Position numbers and translations under genes: made by a program | Shown here: piece after piece, positions 8,275 to 18,394 of the stretch | Layout: each line of letters opens with the position of its first letter | Numbering within the stretch: position 1 is the stretch's first letter | The notes under the pieces: generated by a model | Databases searched by the model: none | What the model saw: only the letters and a program-made list of their open reading frames with translations | Told to the model about the DNA's origin: nothing | Assembly: GCA_022482785.1 (NCBI GenBank) | Contig: JAKVON010000006.1 | Location: 1 to 64,000, forward strand | DNA from: Atopobiaceae bacterium | Lineage (GTDB): Bacteria > Actinomycetota > Coriobacteriia > Coriobacteriales > Atopobiaceae | Direction of reading: 5' to 3' | DNA length: 64,000 nucleotides

Positions 8275-9002
8275 ACATCCCAGCTTCCGAGCGAATCATC
8301 GTCGCCCTCGACTGCGACCACGGCCGTGCCGTCGAGCTTGCCGGCCTGCTCAAAGGGAGGGCGACCTGGCTCAAGGTCGGCATGACCCTCTACTATGCCT
8401 CCGGCCCAGCCATCGTCGAGTACCTCAAGGACCTCGGCTTCAAGGTCTTCCTCGACCTCAAGCTGCACGACATCCCCCATCAGGTGCGTGGCGCCGCCGA
8501 GTCGGCCTCCCTCACGGGGGCAGACCTCCTCTCGGTCCATTCGCTGGGGGGAGCCGACATGGTCAGGGCGGCGCGCGAGGGCGTGCAGGCGGCCGCCCTC
8601 GAAAGGGGCGTGCGTACGAAGCTCGTCGCCATAACCGTGCTCACCAGCATGGATGCCGAGTCGCTCGCCCAGGTCGGCATCGAGCGGCCCGTGGGCGAGG
8701 AGGTCGCGTCCCTGGCGGGGCTGTCCCACGAGGCGGGCGTCGACGGCGTCGTCTGCTCGCCGAGGGAGGCCGCCGCCATGCGCTCGGCCCTCGGCCCCAA
8801 GGCCCTCGTCGTGACCCCGGGCGTCAGGCCTGCCGGTTCCGAGGTCGCCGACCAGAGGCGCATCGCCACTCCCGCGGAGGCCGTCGCGGCTGGTGCCAGC
8901 CATATCGTGGTGGGCAGGCCGATCACGCAGTCGGATGACCCGGCGGCGGCCTTCTCCGCCATCGCGCACCAGGTCGAAGCTTCCCCCAGGCCCGGGGCAT
9001 AA
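8268..9002 (+). CDS. pyrF: Orotidine 5'-phosphate decarboxylase
   Basis: Makes UMP from OMP, the last step of the pathway. The catalytic motif LDLKLHDIPHQV, with its Asp-x-Lys-x-x-Asp arrangement, is present, as are the phosphate-binding ends VTPGVRP and HIVVGRPIT. ATG 8268 overlaps the pyrD stop. Orotate phosphoribosyltransferase (pyrE), the preceding step, is not in this operon and must be encoded elsewhere. At 244 residues it is a type I short form. Confidence 0.96.
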   Translation: MLDIPASERIIVALDCDHGRAVELAGLLKGRATWLKVGMTLYYASGPAIVEYLKDLGFKVFLDLKLHDIPHQVRGAAESASLTGADLLSVHSLGGADMVRAAREGVQAAALERGVRTKLVAITVLTSMDAESLAQVGIERPVGEEVASLAGLSHEAGVDGVVCSPREAAAMRSALGPKALVVTPGVRPAGSEVADQRRIATPAEAVAAGASHIVVGRPITQSDDPAAAFSAIAHQVEASPRPGA

Positions 9003-9040
9003 GCCGCCTCACCTGCCGGTATCGCAGATTCTGCGGTGTC

Positions 9041-9081
9041 GTCCGCCGCGCGGGGCCGCGCCTTCTCCCCGCGCGGCGGAC
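9041..9081 (+). terminator. 15-bp hairpin at the end of the pyr operon
   Basis: Bases 9041-9055 are the exact reverse complement of 9067-9081, giving a 15-bp GC-rich stem with an 11-nt loop, 38 nt after the pyrF stop. No U-run follows, so it may stop polymerase poorly by itself or act as a 3'-end barrier to exonucleases. Confidence 0.5.
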
Positions 9082-9111
9082 GAGGGACAGCCGAGCTTAT
9101 TGATATAAGAT

Positions 9112-9159
9112 AGGCACCTTGCGGCGCCCCGATCGCTCGATGGCCCCCGCAAGGTGCCT
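9112..9159. repeat. 13-bp perfect inverted repeat
   Basis: AGGCACCTTGCGG (9112-9124) is repeated in inverse at 9147-9159 around a 22-nt spacer. It lies just past an AT-rich stretch. It could be a terminator reading in either direction or an operator; neither flank has a long T-run. Confidence 0.5.
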
Positions 9160-9344
9160 CGCGAATTGTGTATGTCCGGTATCGAAGCTCTGCGGATTAC
9201 TTCGTCAAAACTTGCAAATTAGCCGCTAGATTGCCACACTGAACATCTGCGAGCCATTGGCGGGGGCGAACGAGGCCGTCGCCACGGCGAGTTGGAAAGT
9301 GAACTAACATGTTAAGCAGTGTCCATACGATGTTTGGAGGAAAC

Positions 9345-9653
9345 ATGGCTCTCCCTCAGCTTTCAGATGAGGAGCGCAAGGCGGCTCTCGAGAAGGCGGC
9401 TGCCGCTCGTCACGCCCGTGCCGAGCTTCGCGAGAAGATCAAGGCTGGTCAGGTGTCGCTCGAGGAGGTTCTCAACTCCGAGGATCCCATCGCCAACCGC
9501 ATGAAGGTCTCTGCCCTCATCGAGTCCCTTCCCGGCTATGGCAAGGCCAAGGCCGCGAAGATCATGAGCGAGCTGGGTATCTCCGCCTCCCGTCGCGTCA
9601 AGGGCCTCGGCGCCCGTCAGCGCGAGCAGCTTCTCGAGCAGCTCTCCAAGTAG
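9345..9653 (+). CDS. mihF: Actinobacterial integration host factor (mIHF)
   Basis: Small basic nucleoid protein of the actinobacterial mIHF family, unrelated in fold to E. coli IHF. The opening ALPQLSDEERKAALEKA and the helix-two-turns-helix tail (LIESLPGYGKAKAAKIMSEL, then RRVKGLGARQREQLLEQL) are diagnostic. ATG 9345 is chosen because GGAGG lies just before it. It is followed by gmk and rpoZ, the same order as in mycobacteria, where the pyrimidine genes also lie upstream. At 102 residues it matches short family members. Confidence 0.95.
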   Translation: MALPQLSDEERKAALEKAAAARHARAELREKIKAGQVSLEEVLNSEDPIANRMKVSALIESLPGYGKAKAAKIMSELGISASRRVKGLGARQREQLLEQLSK

Positions 9654-9665
9654 CTCGAGGCACCC

Positions 9666-10232
9666 GTGCCGAGGAGCGCAAGGCTGTTTGTCGTTTCCGG
9701 ACCGTCAGGAGCGGGGAAGGGCACCCTGGTCGCGCGCGTGCGCGACGTCAGGCCCGACCTCGCCTTGACGGTCTCTGCGACCACAAGGCGCCCGCGGCCC
9801 GGGGAGGCCGACGGGACCTCGTACCACTTCCTCACCGACGAGCAGTTCGATGAGCACGTGGATGCCGGCGACTTCCTCGAATGGGCTCACGTCCATGGCC
9901 ATCGCTATGGCACGTTGCGCTCGGAGGTGGACCGGAGCATCGCCGCGAACCGGTCCGTGATCCTCGAGATCGACGTTCAGGGGGCCCTGAACGTGAGGAA
10001 GGCCTTTCCCGAGGCCGTCCTCGTCTTCATCGAGCCCCCGTCACTCGAGGCCCTCGAGAGCCGTCTCAGAGGGCGCGGGACCGAGGACGAGCAATCCATA
10101 CGGCTCCGTCTCGACAACGCGCGGCACGAGATGGAGCTCGCGGGACGCTATGACGTACGAATAGTTAACGACGACCTCGACGTTGCCACGAGCCAGCTCC
10201 TGGCCGCGCTCGAGTCGCATGAGACGAAGTAG
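9666..10232 (+). CDS. gmk: Guanylate kinase
   Basis: Phosphorylates GMP to GDP. The P-loop GPSGAGKGT is at residues 12-20 and the GMP-binding segment SATTRRPRPGEADGTSYHF follows. The start is GTG 9666, 12 nt after mihF. At 188 residues it is normal. Placement between mihF and rpoZ is a conserved actinobacterial arrangement. Confidence 0.96.
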   Translation: MPRSARLFVVSGPSGAGKGTLVARVRDVRPDLALTVSATTRRPRPGEADGTSYHFLTDEQFDEHVDAGDFLEWAHVHGHRYGTLRSEVDRSIAANRSVILEIDVQGALNVRKAFPEAVLVFIEPPSLEALESRLRGRGTEDEQSIRLRLDNARHEMELAGRYDVRIVNDDLDVATSQLLAALESHETK

Positions 10233-10245
10233 AGGGTACCAACCT

Positions 10246-10530
10246 ATGGCAGTCACCAAGCCCGAGATAAACGACCTGCTCGACAAGACCGAGCACAACT
10301 CCTTCCTGCTCTGCTCGATCGCTTCCAAGCGCGCCTGCGACATCAACAACATGCTTCGCGGCCAGCACCTGCGCGTCACGTCGATCCAGGACGTCGACGA
10401 CATCACGACGGTCGTCTCCGGACAGGATCCCGTCTCGATTGCCATGGACGAGATCGAGAACGGCACCCTGGGCTACGACGCCCCCAAGTTCGACGCCGCC
10501 CTCGCCGGCAAGTCGCGCGCAGGCGAATAG
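10246..10530 (+). CDS. rpoZ: RNA polymerase omega subunit
   Basis: The small omega subunit that chaperones beta-prime. ATG 10246 is chosen; the protein begins MAVTKPEINDLLDKTEHNSF and contains the family core SIASKRACDINNMLRG. At 94 residues it is a normal actinobacterial length. It lies 13 nt after gmk and 4 nt before thiI. Confidence 0.92.
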   Translation: MAVTKPEINDLLDKTEHNSFLLCSIASKRACDINNMLRGQHLRVTSIQDVDDITTVVSGQDPVSIAMDEIENGTLGYDAPKFDAALAGKSRAGE

Positions 10531-10534
10531 CCCC

Positions 10535-11785
10535 ATGGCGTCCCGCGTCTGTCTCGTTCACTACCACGAGATCGGGCTCAAGGGAAGGAACCGGTCCTCC
10601 TTCGAGAACCAGCTCGTCACCAACATCCGCAGGCTGCTCGACGCCTATCCCATCGCCTCGGTGGGAAGGGTGTCGGGCTTCGTGCAGGTGAGCCTTACCG
10701 ACGAGTCCCGTCTCGACGAGGTCGCCCATGCTCTGACGCGCATCCCCGGGGTCGCCCTCGTGAGCCGCGCCTGGCAGTGCGAGCGAGAGCAGGACGCCTA
10801 CTGCGCCGCGGCCGTCGAGGCGCTGCGCGAGGCAGGCGACTTCCGGTCGTTCAAGGTGCATGCCCGCAAGTCGAACACCGACTATCCCCTCCATACGCTC
10901 GACATCAACCGCATCGTAGGCTCGGCCCTCTGCGACGAGTTCCCCGAGAAGAAGGTCCAGATGCACGGTCCGGACGTCACGCTCACCGTGCTCGTCTGCC
11001 AAGGCCTCGTCTACGTCTATGCCGTCTCCGAGCGCGGCGTCGGGGGGCTCCCCGTCGGAACGGCCGGCAAGGTGGTCTCGCTCATCAGCTCGGGCTTCGA
11101 CTCGCCCGTCGCGACGTGGATGCTGGGCAAGCGGGGCGCGACGTGCGTGCCCGTCCACTTCTCGGGCCGTCCCATGACGGCCGACACCAGCGAGTACCTG
11201 GTGCAGGACCTGTGCCGCGCGCTTGCGCCCTCGGGCGTCGTCGGGCGGCTCTACGTCGTGCCCTTCGGCGAGTGCCAGCGGGAGATATCCCTCGCCGTGC
11301 CCGCGAGCCTGCGTATCATCATGTACCGCAGGCTCATGTTCGTGGTCGCCGAGCGCATCGCACGCATCGAGGGAGCCAAGGCGCTGGTCACCGGCGAGTC
11401 CCTCGGACAGGTCGCCTCGCAGACCCTCGACAACATCGCGGCGACCAACGAGGCGGTCTCGATGCCCGTCCTGAGGCCGCTCATCGGTACCGACAAGCAG
11501 GAGATCATCGCGCGGTCGCAGGAGCTTGGCTGCTACGACATCTGCTGCGAGACCGCGCCCGACTGCTGCACGCTCTTCATGCCGCGCCGCCCCGAGACCC
11601 ATGCGCGACCCGAGCAGGTCCACGAGGCGTGGGAGCTCTTCGACCACGAGGCCATGGCCGACCTCCTCGTCGAGGCCTCCGAATACGTCGACTTCGAGTC
11701 GTGCCCGTCGTACCGTCCTCCACGCTCTCGCCGTCCCTACCATCATCGGCTCGGCCCTGCCTCCGTGGCCGGGAAGGTCGGCTGA
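10535..11785 (+). CDS. thiI: tRNA 4-thiouridine synthase / sulfur carrier ThiI
   Basis: Adenylates U8 of tRNA for 4-thiouridine formation and can feed sulfur to thiazole synthesis. The N-terminus (HYHEIGLKGRNR) is the ferredoxin-like/THUMP part. The PP-loop ISSGFDSPVATW is the ATP pyrophosphatase site. CTLFMPRRPETH and the end VDFESCPSYR are typical of the short form without a rhodanese domain. ATG 10535 follows rpoZ closely. The last 20 residues after CPSYR are a basic tail I do not recognise. At 416 residues the length is in the family range. Confidence 0.93.
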   Translation: MASRVCLVHYHEIGLKGRNRSSFENQLVTNIRRLLDAYPIASVGRVSGFVQVSLTDESRLDEVAHALTRIPGVALVSRAWQCEREQDAYCAAAVEALREAGDFRSFKVHARKSNTDYPLHTLDINRIVGSALCDEFPEKKVQMHGPDVTLTVLVCQGLVYVYAVSERGVGGLPVGTAGKVVSLISSGFDSPVATWMLGKRGATCVPVHFSGRPMTADTSEYLVQDLCRALAPSGVVGRLYVVPFGECQREISLAVPASLRIIMYRRLMFVVAERIARIEGAKALVTGESLGQVASQTLDNIAATNEAVSMPVLRPLIGTDKQEIIARSQELGCYDICCETAPDCCTLFMPRRPETHARPEQVHEAWELFDHEAMADLLVEASEYVDFESCPSYRPPRSRRPYHHRLGPASVAGKVG

Positions 11786-11816
11786 GCACCTCGGGACAGC
11801 CCCGAGACGACCTTCC
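11772..11816 (+). terminator. Long composite hairpin over the thiI stop
   Basis: GGAAGGTCG (11772-11780) pairs with CGACCTTCC (11808-11816), and inside it CTCGGG pairs with CCCGAG. The structure covers the thiI stop codon (11783-11785). No U-run follows, so it may separate thiI from comEA by transcript stabilisation rather than by strong termination. Confidence 0.4.
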
Positions 11817-11960
11817 GACACGCCCTCGAGCGGCCGAGACCTTGATTCCCGTCAGGTTCCGGTCGGGTCCGTGTCGGCGATGGGGGGCGAAACCTTCCTG
11901 TCACGTTGTCCCCTCGGGGCCGAGGGCGCATCATCTCCCTCCTACGGGAAGGGGGAAGGC

Positions 11961-12620
11961 ATGGCGCAGCGCAGGCGCTCGGCCGCGAGGCTCCTCGGCA
12001 GGAGGCCCGCGGAAACGGGAAGGGCGAAGGCTGTCGTCGCCATGGCGGCTTTGGGTGTCGTGGCGGCTTTGGGCGTGGCACGCGTCGGTGCCGCCTCGAC
12101 CTTCGAGGTCGACCGCTCGTCGGAGCCCGCCCAGACGCAGGCCCCCGCGCCCTCGTCGGCCGCCGCGCCCGCGGCCACCTTCGTCGTGCACGTGGACGGT
12201 GCCGTCGCGCATCCCGGCGTCTACACGCTCTCCGGCTCCTCCGTCCGCGTCGCCGACGCCGTCTCTGCCGCCGGGGGGCTGGCCGAGGACGCGGTGACCG
12301 ATGGCGTCAACCTCGCAGCCCTGGTGGTCGATGGCAGCAAGGTCCACATCCCCCACGCGGCGGACGCCTCGCAGGCCGTATCCGCGGCCTCCGCAGGCAG
12401 CCCCTCCGTCGACGGCGCGGCAAGCCCGGGTCTCGTGAACATAAACACGGCGGACGCCTCGGCGCTCGACTCGCTGCCGGGCGTCGGGGCCTCGACCGCC
12501 TCCGCCATCATCGAGGACCGCGAACGGAACGGCCCCTTCACGAGCGTCGAGGACCTCATGCGCGTCTCGGGCATCGGCGAGAAGAAGTTCGAGAAGCTCA
12601 GGGAGCTCGTCTGTGTCTGA
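11961..12620 (+). CDS. comEA: Competence DNA receptor ComEA
   Basis: Membrane-anchored DNA-binding protein of the natural-transformation uptake machine. A basic start is followed by a single membrane helix (AVVAMAALGVVAALGVARVGA), then an Ala/Pro-rich spacer, a SLBB domain (VVHVDGAVAHPGVYTLSGSS) and a C-terminal helix-hairpin-helix pair (LVNINTADASALDSLPGVG and VEDLMRVSGIGEKKFEKL). ATG 11961 follows GGGGGAAGG. It overlaps comEC by 8 nt, the usual pairing. Whether the organism is competent cannot be judged from here. Confidence 0.93.
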   Translation: MAQRRRSAARLLGRRPAETGRAKAVVAMAALGVVAALGVARVGAASTFEVDRSSEPAQTQAPAPSSAAAPAATFVVHVDGAVAHPGVYTLSGSSVRVADAVSAAGGLAEDAVTDGVNLAALVVDGSKVHIPHAADASQAVSAASAGSPSVDGAASPGLVNINTADASALDSLPGVGASTASAIIEDRERNGPFTSVEDLMRVSGIGEKKFEKLRELVCV

Positions 12621-15009
12621 GGAGCGCGAGCGGCCGCCGCGTCCGCTCGTTCCGAAGACGCTGCCCATGCTCGTGGTGCTCCTGTTCGCCATGAGGGGCC
12701 TCGAGCCAGCCCTCTCGCAGCCCAGCCCGCGCCTCGCGCTCGCCTGCGCCCTCGCCGTCCTCGCGACGCTCGCGCTCGCGGGAATCGCTCTGGTCCGGCA
12801 TGGCTCCGCGACGGGACTCGTGGGCATCGCCGCGCCGCTCGTGGCCTGCGCGCTCCTCGGGGTGCTGCTTGCCTGCGGGCTTTTGGGCGGCGTGGGGCGA
12901 GCTGCCCGGAGGCTCTCGTCGGTGCCGGTGTCCACCCTCGTCCTCGAGGTCGAGGAGGACGGGACGAAGACGGGCTCGGGGTGGTGGTCGCGGGCGAGCG
13001 TATCCGACGCGACGGGCCGGGTGGGGGAGGTCTGGCTCTCGTCCGACGAGCGCTGCCCGCGCGGCTGCTCACTTCGATGCGTGGGGCGCTTCGTGCCGAA
13101 TGACGACGGCCGATGGGGCGAGGCGAGCGCCGCGCAGGGCGTCTGCGGGACGATCAGGCTCTCCCACGAGGTCGGCCGCAGCGAGGCCTCGGGTCCGCTC
13201 GGCCTCGTCCTGGCGTTGCGCGACCGTCTCGTCGGTGCCGTCGGACCGTCCGGGAGCCGCGAGAGGGCCCTTCTCGCGGGCATGGTCTGCGGCGAGCGGT
13301 CGGAGGCCAGGGAGCAGGGCGTCTCGGAGGAGTTCGCGGCAACCGGGCTCGCCCATCTCATCGCCGTCTCGGGCGCCCACCTCACGATCGTCGCGGCGTT
13401 CCTCACGGGGCTGCTGGGCCGTCTGCGCCTGAGGCCCCTGACGCGGACGCTCGCGCTCGCCTGCGCCCTCGGGGGCTTCGTGGCGTTCTGCGGGTTCCCG
13501 GTCTCCGCCGTGCGGGCGTGGGCGATGTGGGTCGTCTCAGGCCTGTCCCTCTTTGCGGGGAGGAGGGCCCATGCGCCGTCGGCCGCGTGCGCGGTCGCCC
13601 TCGCGATGGTGGTCGTGCACCCTGCCGCCTCGGGCGAGCTGGGCTATCTCCTCTCCGTCTCGTGCGTGGTCGCGCTCTCGCTCTTCTCCGGGTACCTCTC
13701 CTACGCGCTCGCCCTCGCCCTGCCCGCTCGGTGGTCGTCGCCACGTCTCCCGAGGCCGGCACGCCGCCTTGTTGGCCCCTTGGCAGCGTCCCTCTCGTCG
13801 AGCGTCGTCGCCTCCCTCGTCGCCCTCGTCGTGACCCTGCCCCTCACGCTCGACGCCTTCGGTCGCGTCTCGGTCGTCTCGCCCCTCGCCAACGCGCTCG
13901 TCGCTCCGCTGTTCTCCCTCGACATGCTCTTCGGGCTCGTCGCCGTCGCCTTGGCATGCGTGCCTGTGGCAGGAGCCGTCGCGCTCGCTGCGTTCGACCT
14001 CGTCTGCCGTCCGACGCTCGCGCTCGTCGACCTGTTTGCCGGCTTGCCGTCGACGCAGGCGAACCTTCCCGGCCCCGGGCTTCTCGGCGAGGCGGCCGTG
14101 GTCGCGGCCGGGGCGGCACTCCTGGCGGCATGGCCGCGCCTGACCAGGAGCGCGTCCCGCGCGGCTCTCTGCTCTGCCGTCGGCGTCGCCCTCGTCCTCT
14201 ACGCTCGATGGAGGTTCGCCTCGCCGCCGCGGATCTGCGTCCTCGACGTGGGCCAGGGCGATGCGATCCTCGTGCAGGACGGCGGGAGCGCCGTGCTCGT
14301 CGACACCGGCCCCAAGGGGGCCGTCGCCGAGGCGCTGGCGAGGGAGCAGGTGCTTCACCTGGATGCCGTCGTGCTCACCCACCTGCACGACGACCACGTG
14401 GGCGGTCTCGCGGACCTCGACGGACGAATCGACGTCGGGCGCGTCCTCGTCGCGCAGGGGGTGGCGCGGCACGAGTCCGACGAGCTTGCCGCCACGGTTC
14501 GGGAGGAGACCGGGGGCGAGGCCCAGGAGCTGCGCTACGGGGACGTCGTCCGCGTGGGCGGCTTCTCGCTTCGCTGCGTCTGGCCGAGGGAGGAGGTGGC
14601 GGGGGACCAGAACGCCGACTCGCTCTGCCTGGTCGCGAGCTATTCCTCAGGCGGCTCGTCGCTCCGCGCCCTGCTCTCGGGGGACGCGGAGGGAGACCAG
14701 CTCTCCTCGGTCCTGGCGGCGGGCGACGTGGGCGACGTCGACGTGCTGAAGGTCGGGCATCACGGCTCGAAGGCCTCGATCGACCAGCCTGAGGCGGCAA
14801 GCCTCGATGCCGAGGTGGCGGTCGCAAGCGCCGGCAAGGGCAACGACTACGGCCATCCCTCGGCGGAGTGCGAGGGCGTCCTCGAGGGTGCCGGGGCGCT
14901 GTTCCTCTGCACCATCGACGCGGGTGACGTGACGCTCGAGCCAGGACCCCGAGGCGTGCGCGTGAGCTGCTCCAAGGACGCCGCCCAGGGGCCGCCCGGC
15001 CTCCCATGA
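12613..15009 (+). CDS. comEC: Competence DNA-uptake channel ComEC
   Basis: Polytopic protein thought to form the channel for single-stranded DNA entry. It has N-terminal helices and a soluble domain, then the ComEC core with LIAVSGAHLTIVAAFLTG and about eight further helices. A C-terminal metallo-beta-lactamase-like domain begins LDVGQGDAILVQDG, with THLHDDHVGG at residues 589-598 and VGHHGSKAS later. At 798 residues all three domains are present. It starts at GTG 12613 within comEA, so coupling is likely. The long stretch of Ala/Leu/Val helices is normal for the family. Confidence 0.95.
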   Translation: MSEERERPPRPLVPKTLPMLVVLLFAMRGLEPALSQPSPRLALACALAVLATLALAGIALVRHGSATGLVGIAAPLVACALLGVLLACGLLGGVGRAARRLSSVPVSTLVLEVEEDGTKTGSGWWSRASVSDATGRVGEVWLSSDERCPRGCSLRCVGRFVPNDDGRWGEASAAQGVCGTIRLSHEVGRSEASGPLGLVLALRDRLVGAVGPSGSRERALLAGMVCGERSEAREQGVSEEFAATGLAHLIAVSGAHLTIVAAFLTGLLGRLRLRPLTRTLALACALGGFVAFCGFPVSAVRAWAMWVVSGLSLFAGRRAHAPSAACAVALAMVVVHPAASGELGYLLSVSCVVALSLFSGYLSYALALALPARWSSPRLPRPARRLVGPLAASLSSSVVASLVALVVTLPLTLDAFGRVSVVSPLANALVAPLFSLDMLFGLVAVALACVPVAGAVALAAFDLVCRPTLALVDLFAGLPSTQANLPGPGLLGEAAVVAAGAALLAAWPRLTRSASRAALCSAVGVALVLYARWRFASPPRICVLDVGQGDAILVQDGGSAVLVDTGPKGAVAEALAREQVLHLDAVVLTHLHDDHVGGLADLDGRIDVGRVLVAQGVARHESDELAATVREETGGEAQELRYGDVVRVGGFSLRCVWPREEVAGDQNADSLCLVASYSSGGSSLRALLSGDAEGDQLSSVLAAGDVGDVDVLKVGHHGSKASIDQPEAASLDAEVAVASAGKGNDYGHPSAECEGVLEGAGALFLCTIDAGDVTLEPGPRGVRVSCSKDAAQGPPGLP

Positions 15010-15044
15010 ACTATCATGGAGTCCGACAGAAGGGATCACAGCGC

Positions 15045-16004
15045 ATGCCGACAGACGCAAAGCTCCTCAGCGCATACCTCGCCGTCGGTGCCGACGAGCT
15101 CAAGCGCCAGACGGTCGTCAGGAGGCTCAAGGCCAGGCTCGGCGACGACCCGATGGTCTCCTTCAATCTCGACGAGCAGACGGCGGGGCCGTCCCTCGCC
15201 GCCGACGACCTGCTCGTCTCCCTCGACACCATGCCGTTCGGCTCCGACTTCAGGCTCGTGATCGTCCATGGGGCCGAGAAGCTCGCGAAGGACGTGAGCG
15301 AGGCCATCGTGGGCTACCTCGCGGGGCCGAACCCCGACACGGTCCTCTGCCTCGAGGCCACGTCGCTGCCCAGGAGCACCCGGCTCTACAAGGCCGTCGC
15401 GAAGGTGGGGCCCCGCGCCGTCATCGACTGCAGCCCCAAGAAGCGCTGGGAGCTTCCCAAGCTGGTCCGGAGCATGGCCGTCGCGCATGGCACGACCATC
15501 TCCGAGGCGGCCGCCAAGGAGCTGGTGAGCAGGGTGGGGGAGTCGACGGTCTACCTCGACACTCAGCTCGAGACGCTTGCGGCCCTCACGCGGCAGGCGG
15601 GCGTCATCACGCTCGCGGACGTCGAGGGGCACGTGGCGCGCACGGCCGAGGTGAAGCCCTGGGACTTCCTCGACGCCGTCTCGGAGCGTGACGCCAAGAG
15701 GGCGCTCGGCCTCCTCGCGCTTATGGACGCCGCCTCCCCGCTCGCGCTCGAGTCGCTGCTGTGCACCAGGATCCGCGAGCTCGTCTGCGCCAAGGCCCTC
15801 GAGGCGCGAGGGGAGGGGGCCCTCCTCGCGCAGACGCTCGGCAAGCAGGCCTGGCAGGTGAAGAACCACCAGAGGTGGGCCCGCGGCTTCACCGAGCGGG
15901 AGCTCGTCTCCGCGCTTGCGGGTGCAGTGGCCTGCGAGCGGCAGCTCAAGGGCTCCGGCGACGGCGAGGCCGCCTTTCGCGCGTGGGTGCTGTCTATCGT
16001 GTAG
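15045..16004 (+). CDS. holA: DNA polymerase III delta subunit
   Basis: Clamp-loader subunit that opens the sliding clamp. Recognised by its position directly after comEC, a near-universal pairing, and by the family features LVIVHGAEKLAKDVSEAIVGYL and the C-terminal helical collar domain (FTERELVSALAGAVACERQLKGSG). I prefer ATG 15045 with an AGAAGGG upstream; an earlier ATG at 15006 overlaps the comEC stop and adds 13 residues that look non-conserved. At 319 residues the length fits. Confidence 0.88.
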   Translation: MPTDAKLLSAYLAVGADELKRQTVVRRLKARLGDDPMVSFNLDEQTAGPSLAADDLLVSLDTMPFGSDFRLVIVHGAEKLAKDVSEAIVGYLAGPNPDTVLCLEATSLPRSTRLYKAVAKVGPRAVIDCSPKKRWELPKLVRSMAVAHGTTISEAAAKELVSRVGESTVYLDTQLETLAALTRQAGVITLADVEGHVARTAEVKPWDFLDAVSERDAKRALGLLALMDAASPLALESLLCTRIRELVCAKALEARGEGALLAQTLGKQAWQVKNHQRWARGFTERELVSALAGAVACERQLKGSGDGEAAFRAWVLSIV

Positions 16005-16127
16005 CCCGGCTCCCCCGGCACCTCCGGGGGGCGGATGCCAGAACAAAGGGCGTGTCCGGAATCCTCCCGAAGGCCCATGCGCGACCAGGCCGGCGCGCGC
16101 GTGGCGTCAGGGCGAGACAGAAAAGCA

Positions 16128-16157
16128 CCCCGGCTTCCGGAAGCGTGGGAGCCGGGG
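16128..16157 (-). terminator. Intrinsic terminator of rpsT
   Basis: CCCCGGCT (16128-16135) pairs with AGCCGGGG (16150-16157). Read on the minus strand, the stem is followed by GCTTTTCTG, giving a short U-run 38 nt past the rpsT stop. It lies between the convergent ends of holA and rpsT and may serve both. Confidence 0.65.
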
Positions 16158-16194
16158 CGAAACGATTCGTGCGAAAAGCGTGCTCGAAAGTGTG

Positions 16195-16458
16195 CTACTT
16201 GATGGTGTTGGCGAGCTTCTGGACGCCGCTCTTGCGCTCGGAGGCCTGGTTCTTGTGGATGATGCCCTTCGAGGCGGCCTTGTCGAACAGGCGGCAGGCC
16301 TTGTCGGCGGCCTCCTGAGCGGCCTTGGCGTCGTTGGACTCGACGGCGGCGCGGACGCCCTTGACGGCGGTCTTGAGCTCGGAGCGGACGGCCTTGTTGC
16401 GAATGCGCGCCTTCTCGGCGGTGATGATGCGCTTCTTCTGGGACTTGATGTTAGCCAC
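16195..16458 (-). CDS. rpsT: 30S ribosomal protein S20
   Basis: Small ribosomal protein binding 16S rRNA. The protein reads ANIKSQKKRIITAEKARIRN after the start and ends GVQKLANTIK, as S20 does. The start is GTG at 16458, behind AAAGGA on the minus strand; an open extension upstream is not conserved. At 87 residues it is complete. It is transcribed away from lepA, a common arrangement because both lie at the same divergent junction in many bacteria. Confidence 0.97.
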   Translation of the reverse strand: MANIKSQKKRIITAEKARIRNKAVRSELKTAVKGVRAAVESNDAKAAQEAADKACRLFDKAASKGIIHKNQASERKSGVQKLANTIK

Positions 16459-16532
16459 GTGCGGTTCCTTTCGAATCTGCCTGTGAGACCTCTTGGCACC
16501 TCTTCGCTGAGACACTCCGAGGCAACTTGGGC

Positions 16533-16541
16533 AGTATAGCA
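16533..16541 (-). promoter_or_regulatory. Extended -10 promoter element of rpsT
   Basis: On the minus strand TGCTATACT is an extended -10 (TGnTATAnT), about 75 nt upstream of the rpsT start. No good -35 accompanies it, which an extended -10 can tolerate. Confidence 0.45.
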
Positions 16542-16548
16542 TGAAGAA

Positions 16549-16578
16549 TGGACCAAGTTCCAGCGCATACGCTATCAT
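16549..16578 (+). promoter_or_regulatory. Candidate promoter of lepA
   Basis: TGGACC (16549-16554) and TATCAT (16573-16578) are separated by 18 nt. The predicted transcription start, about 7 nt after the -10, coincides with the A of the lepA ATG at 16586, which implies a leaderless mRNA. Confidence 0.45.
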
Positions 16579-16585
16579 CACAGCC

Positions 16586-18386
<1,801 letters not shown>

Positions 18387-18394
<8 letters not shown>

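Larger units (their letters stand above)
9003..9344. other. Intergenic region pyrF-mihF with inverted repeats
   Basis: 342 bases with no convincing gene. The region holds two large perfect inverted repeats (9041-9081 and 9112-9159, listed separately) with an AT-rich segment between them (TTATTGATATAAGATA). A second, less GC-rich part (about 9190-9240) should contain the mihF promoter, but no convincing -35/-10 pair could be chosen. Confidence 0.6.
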
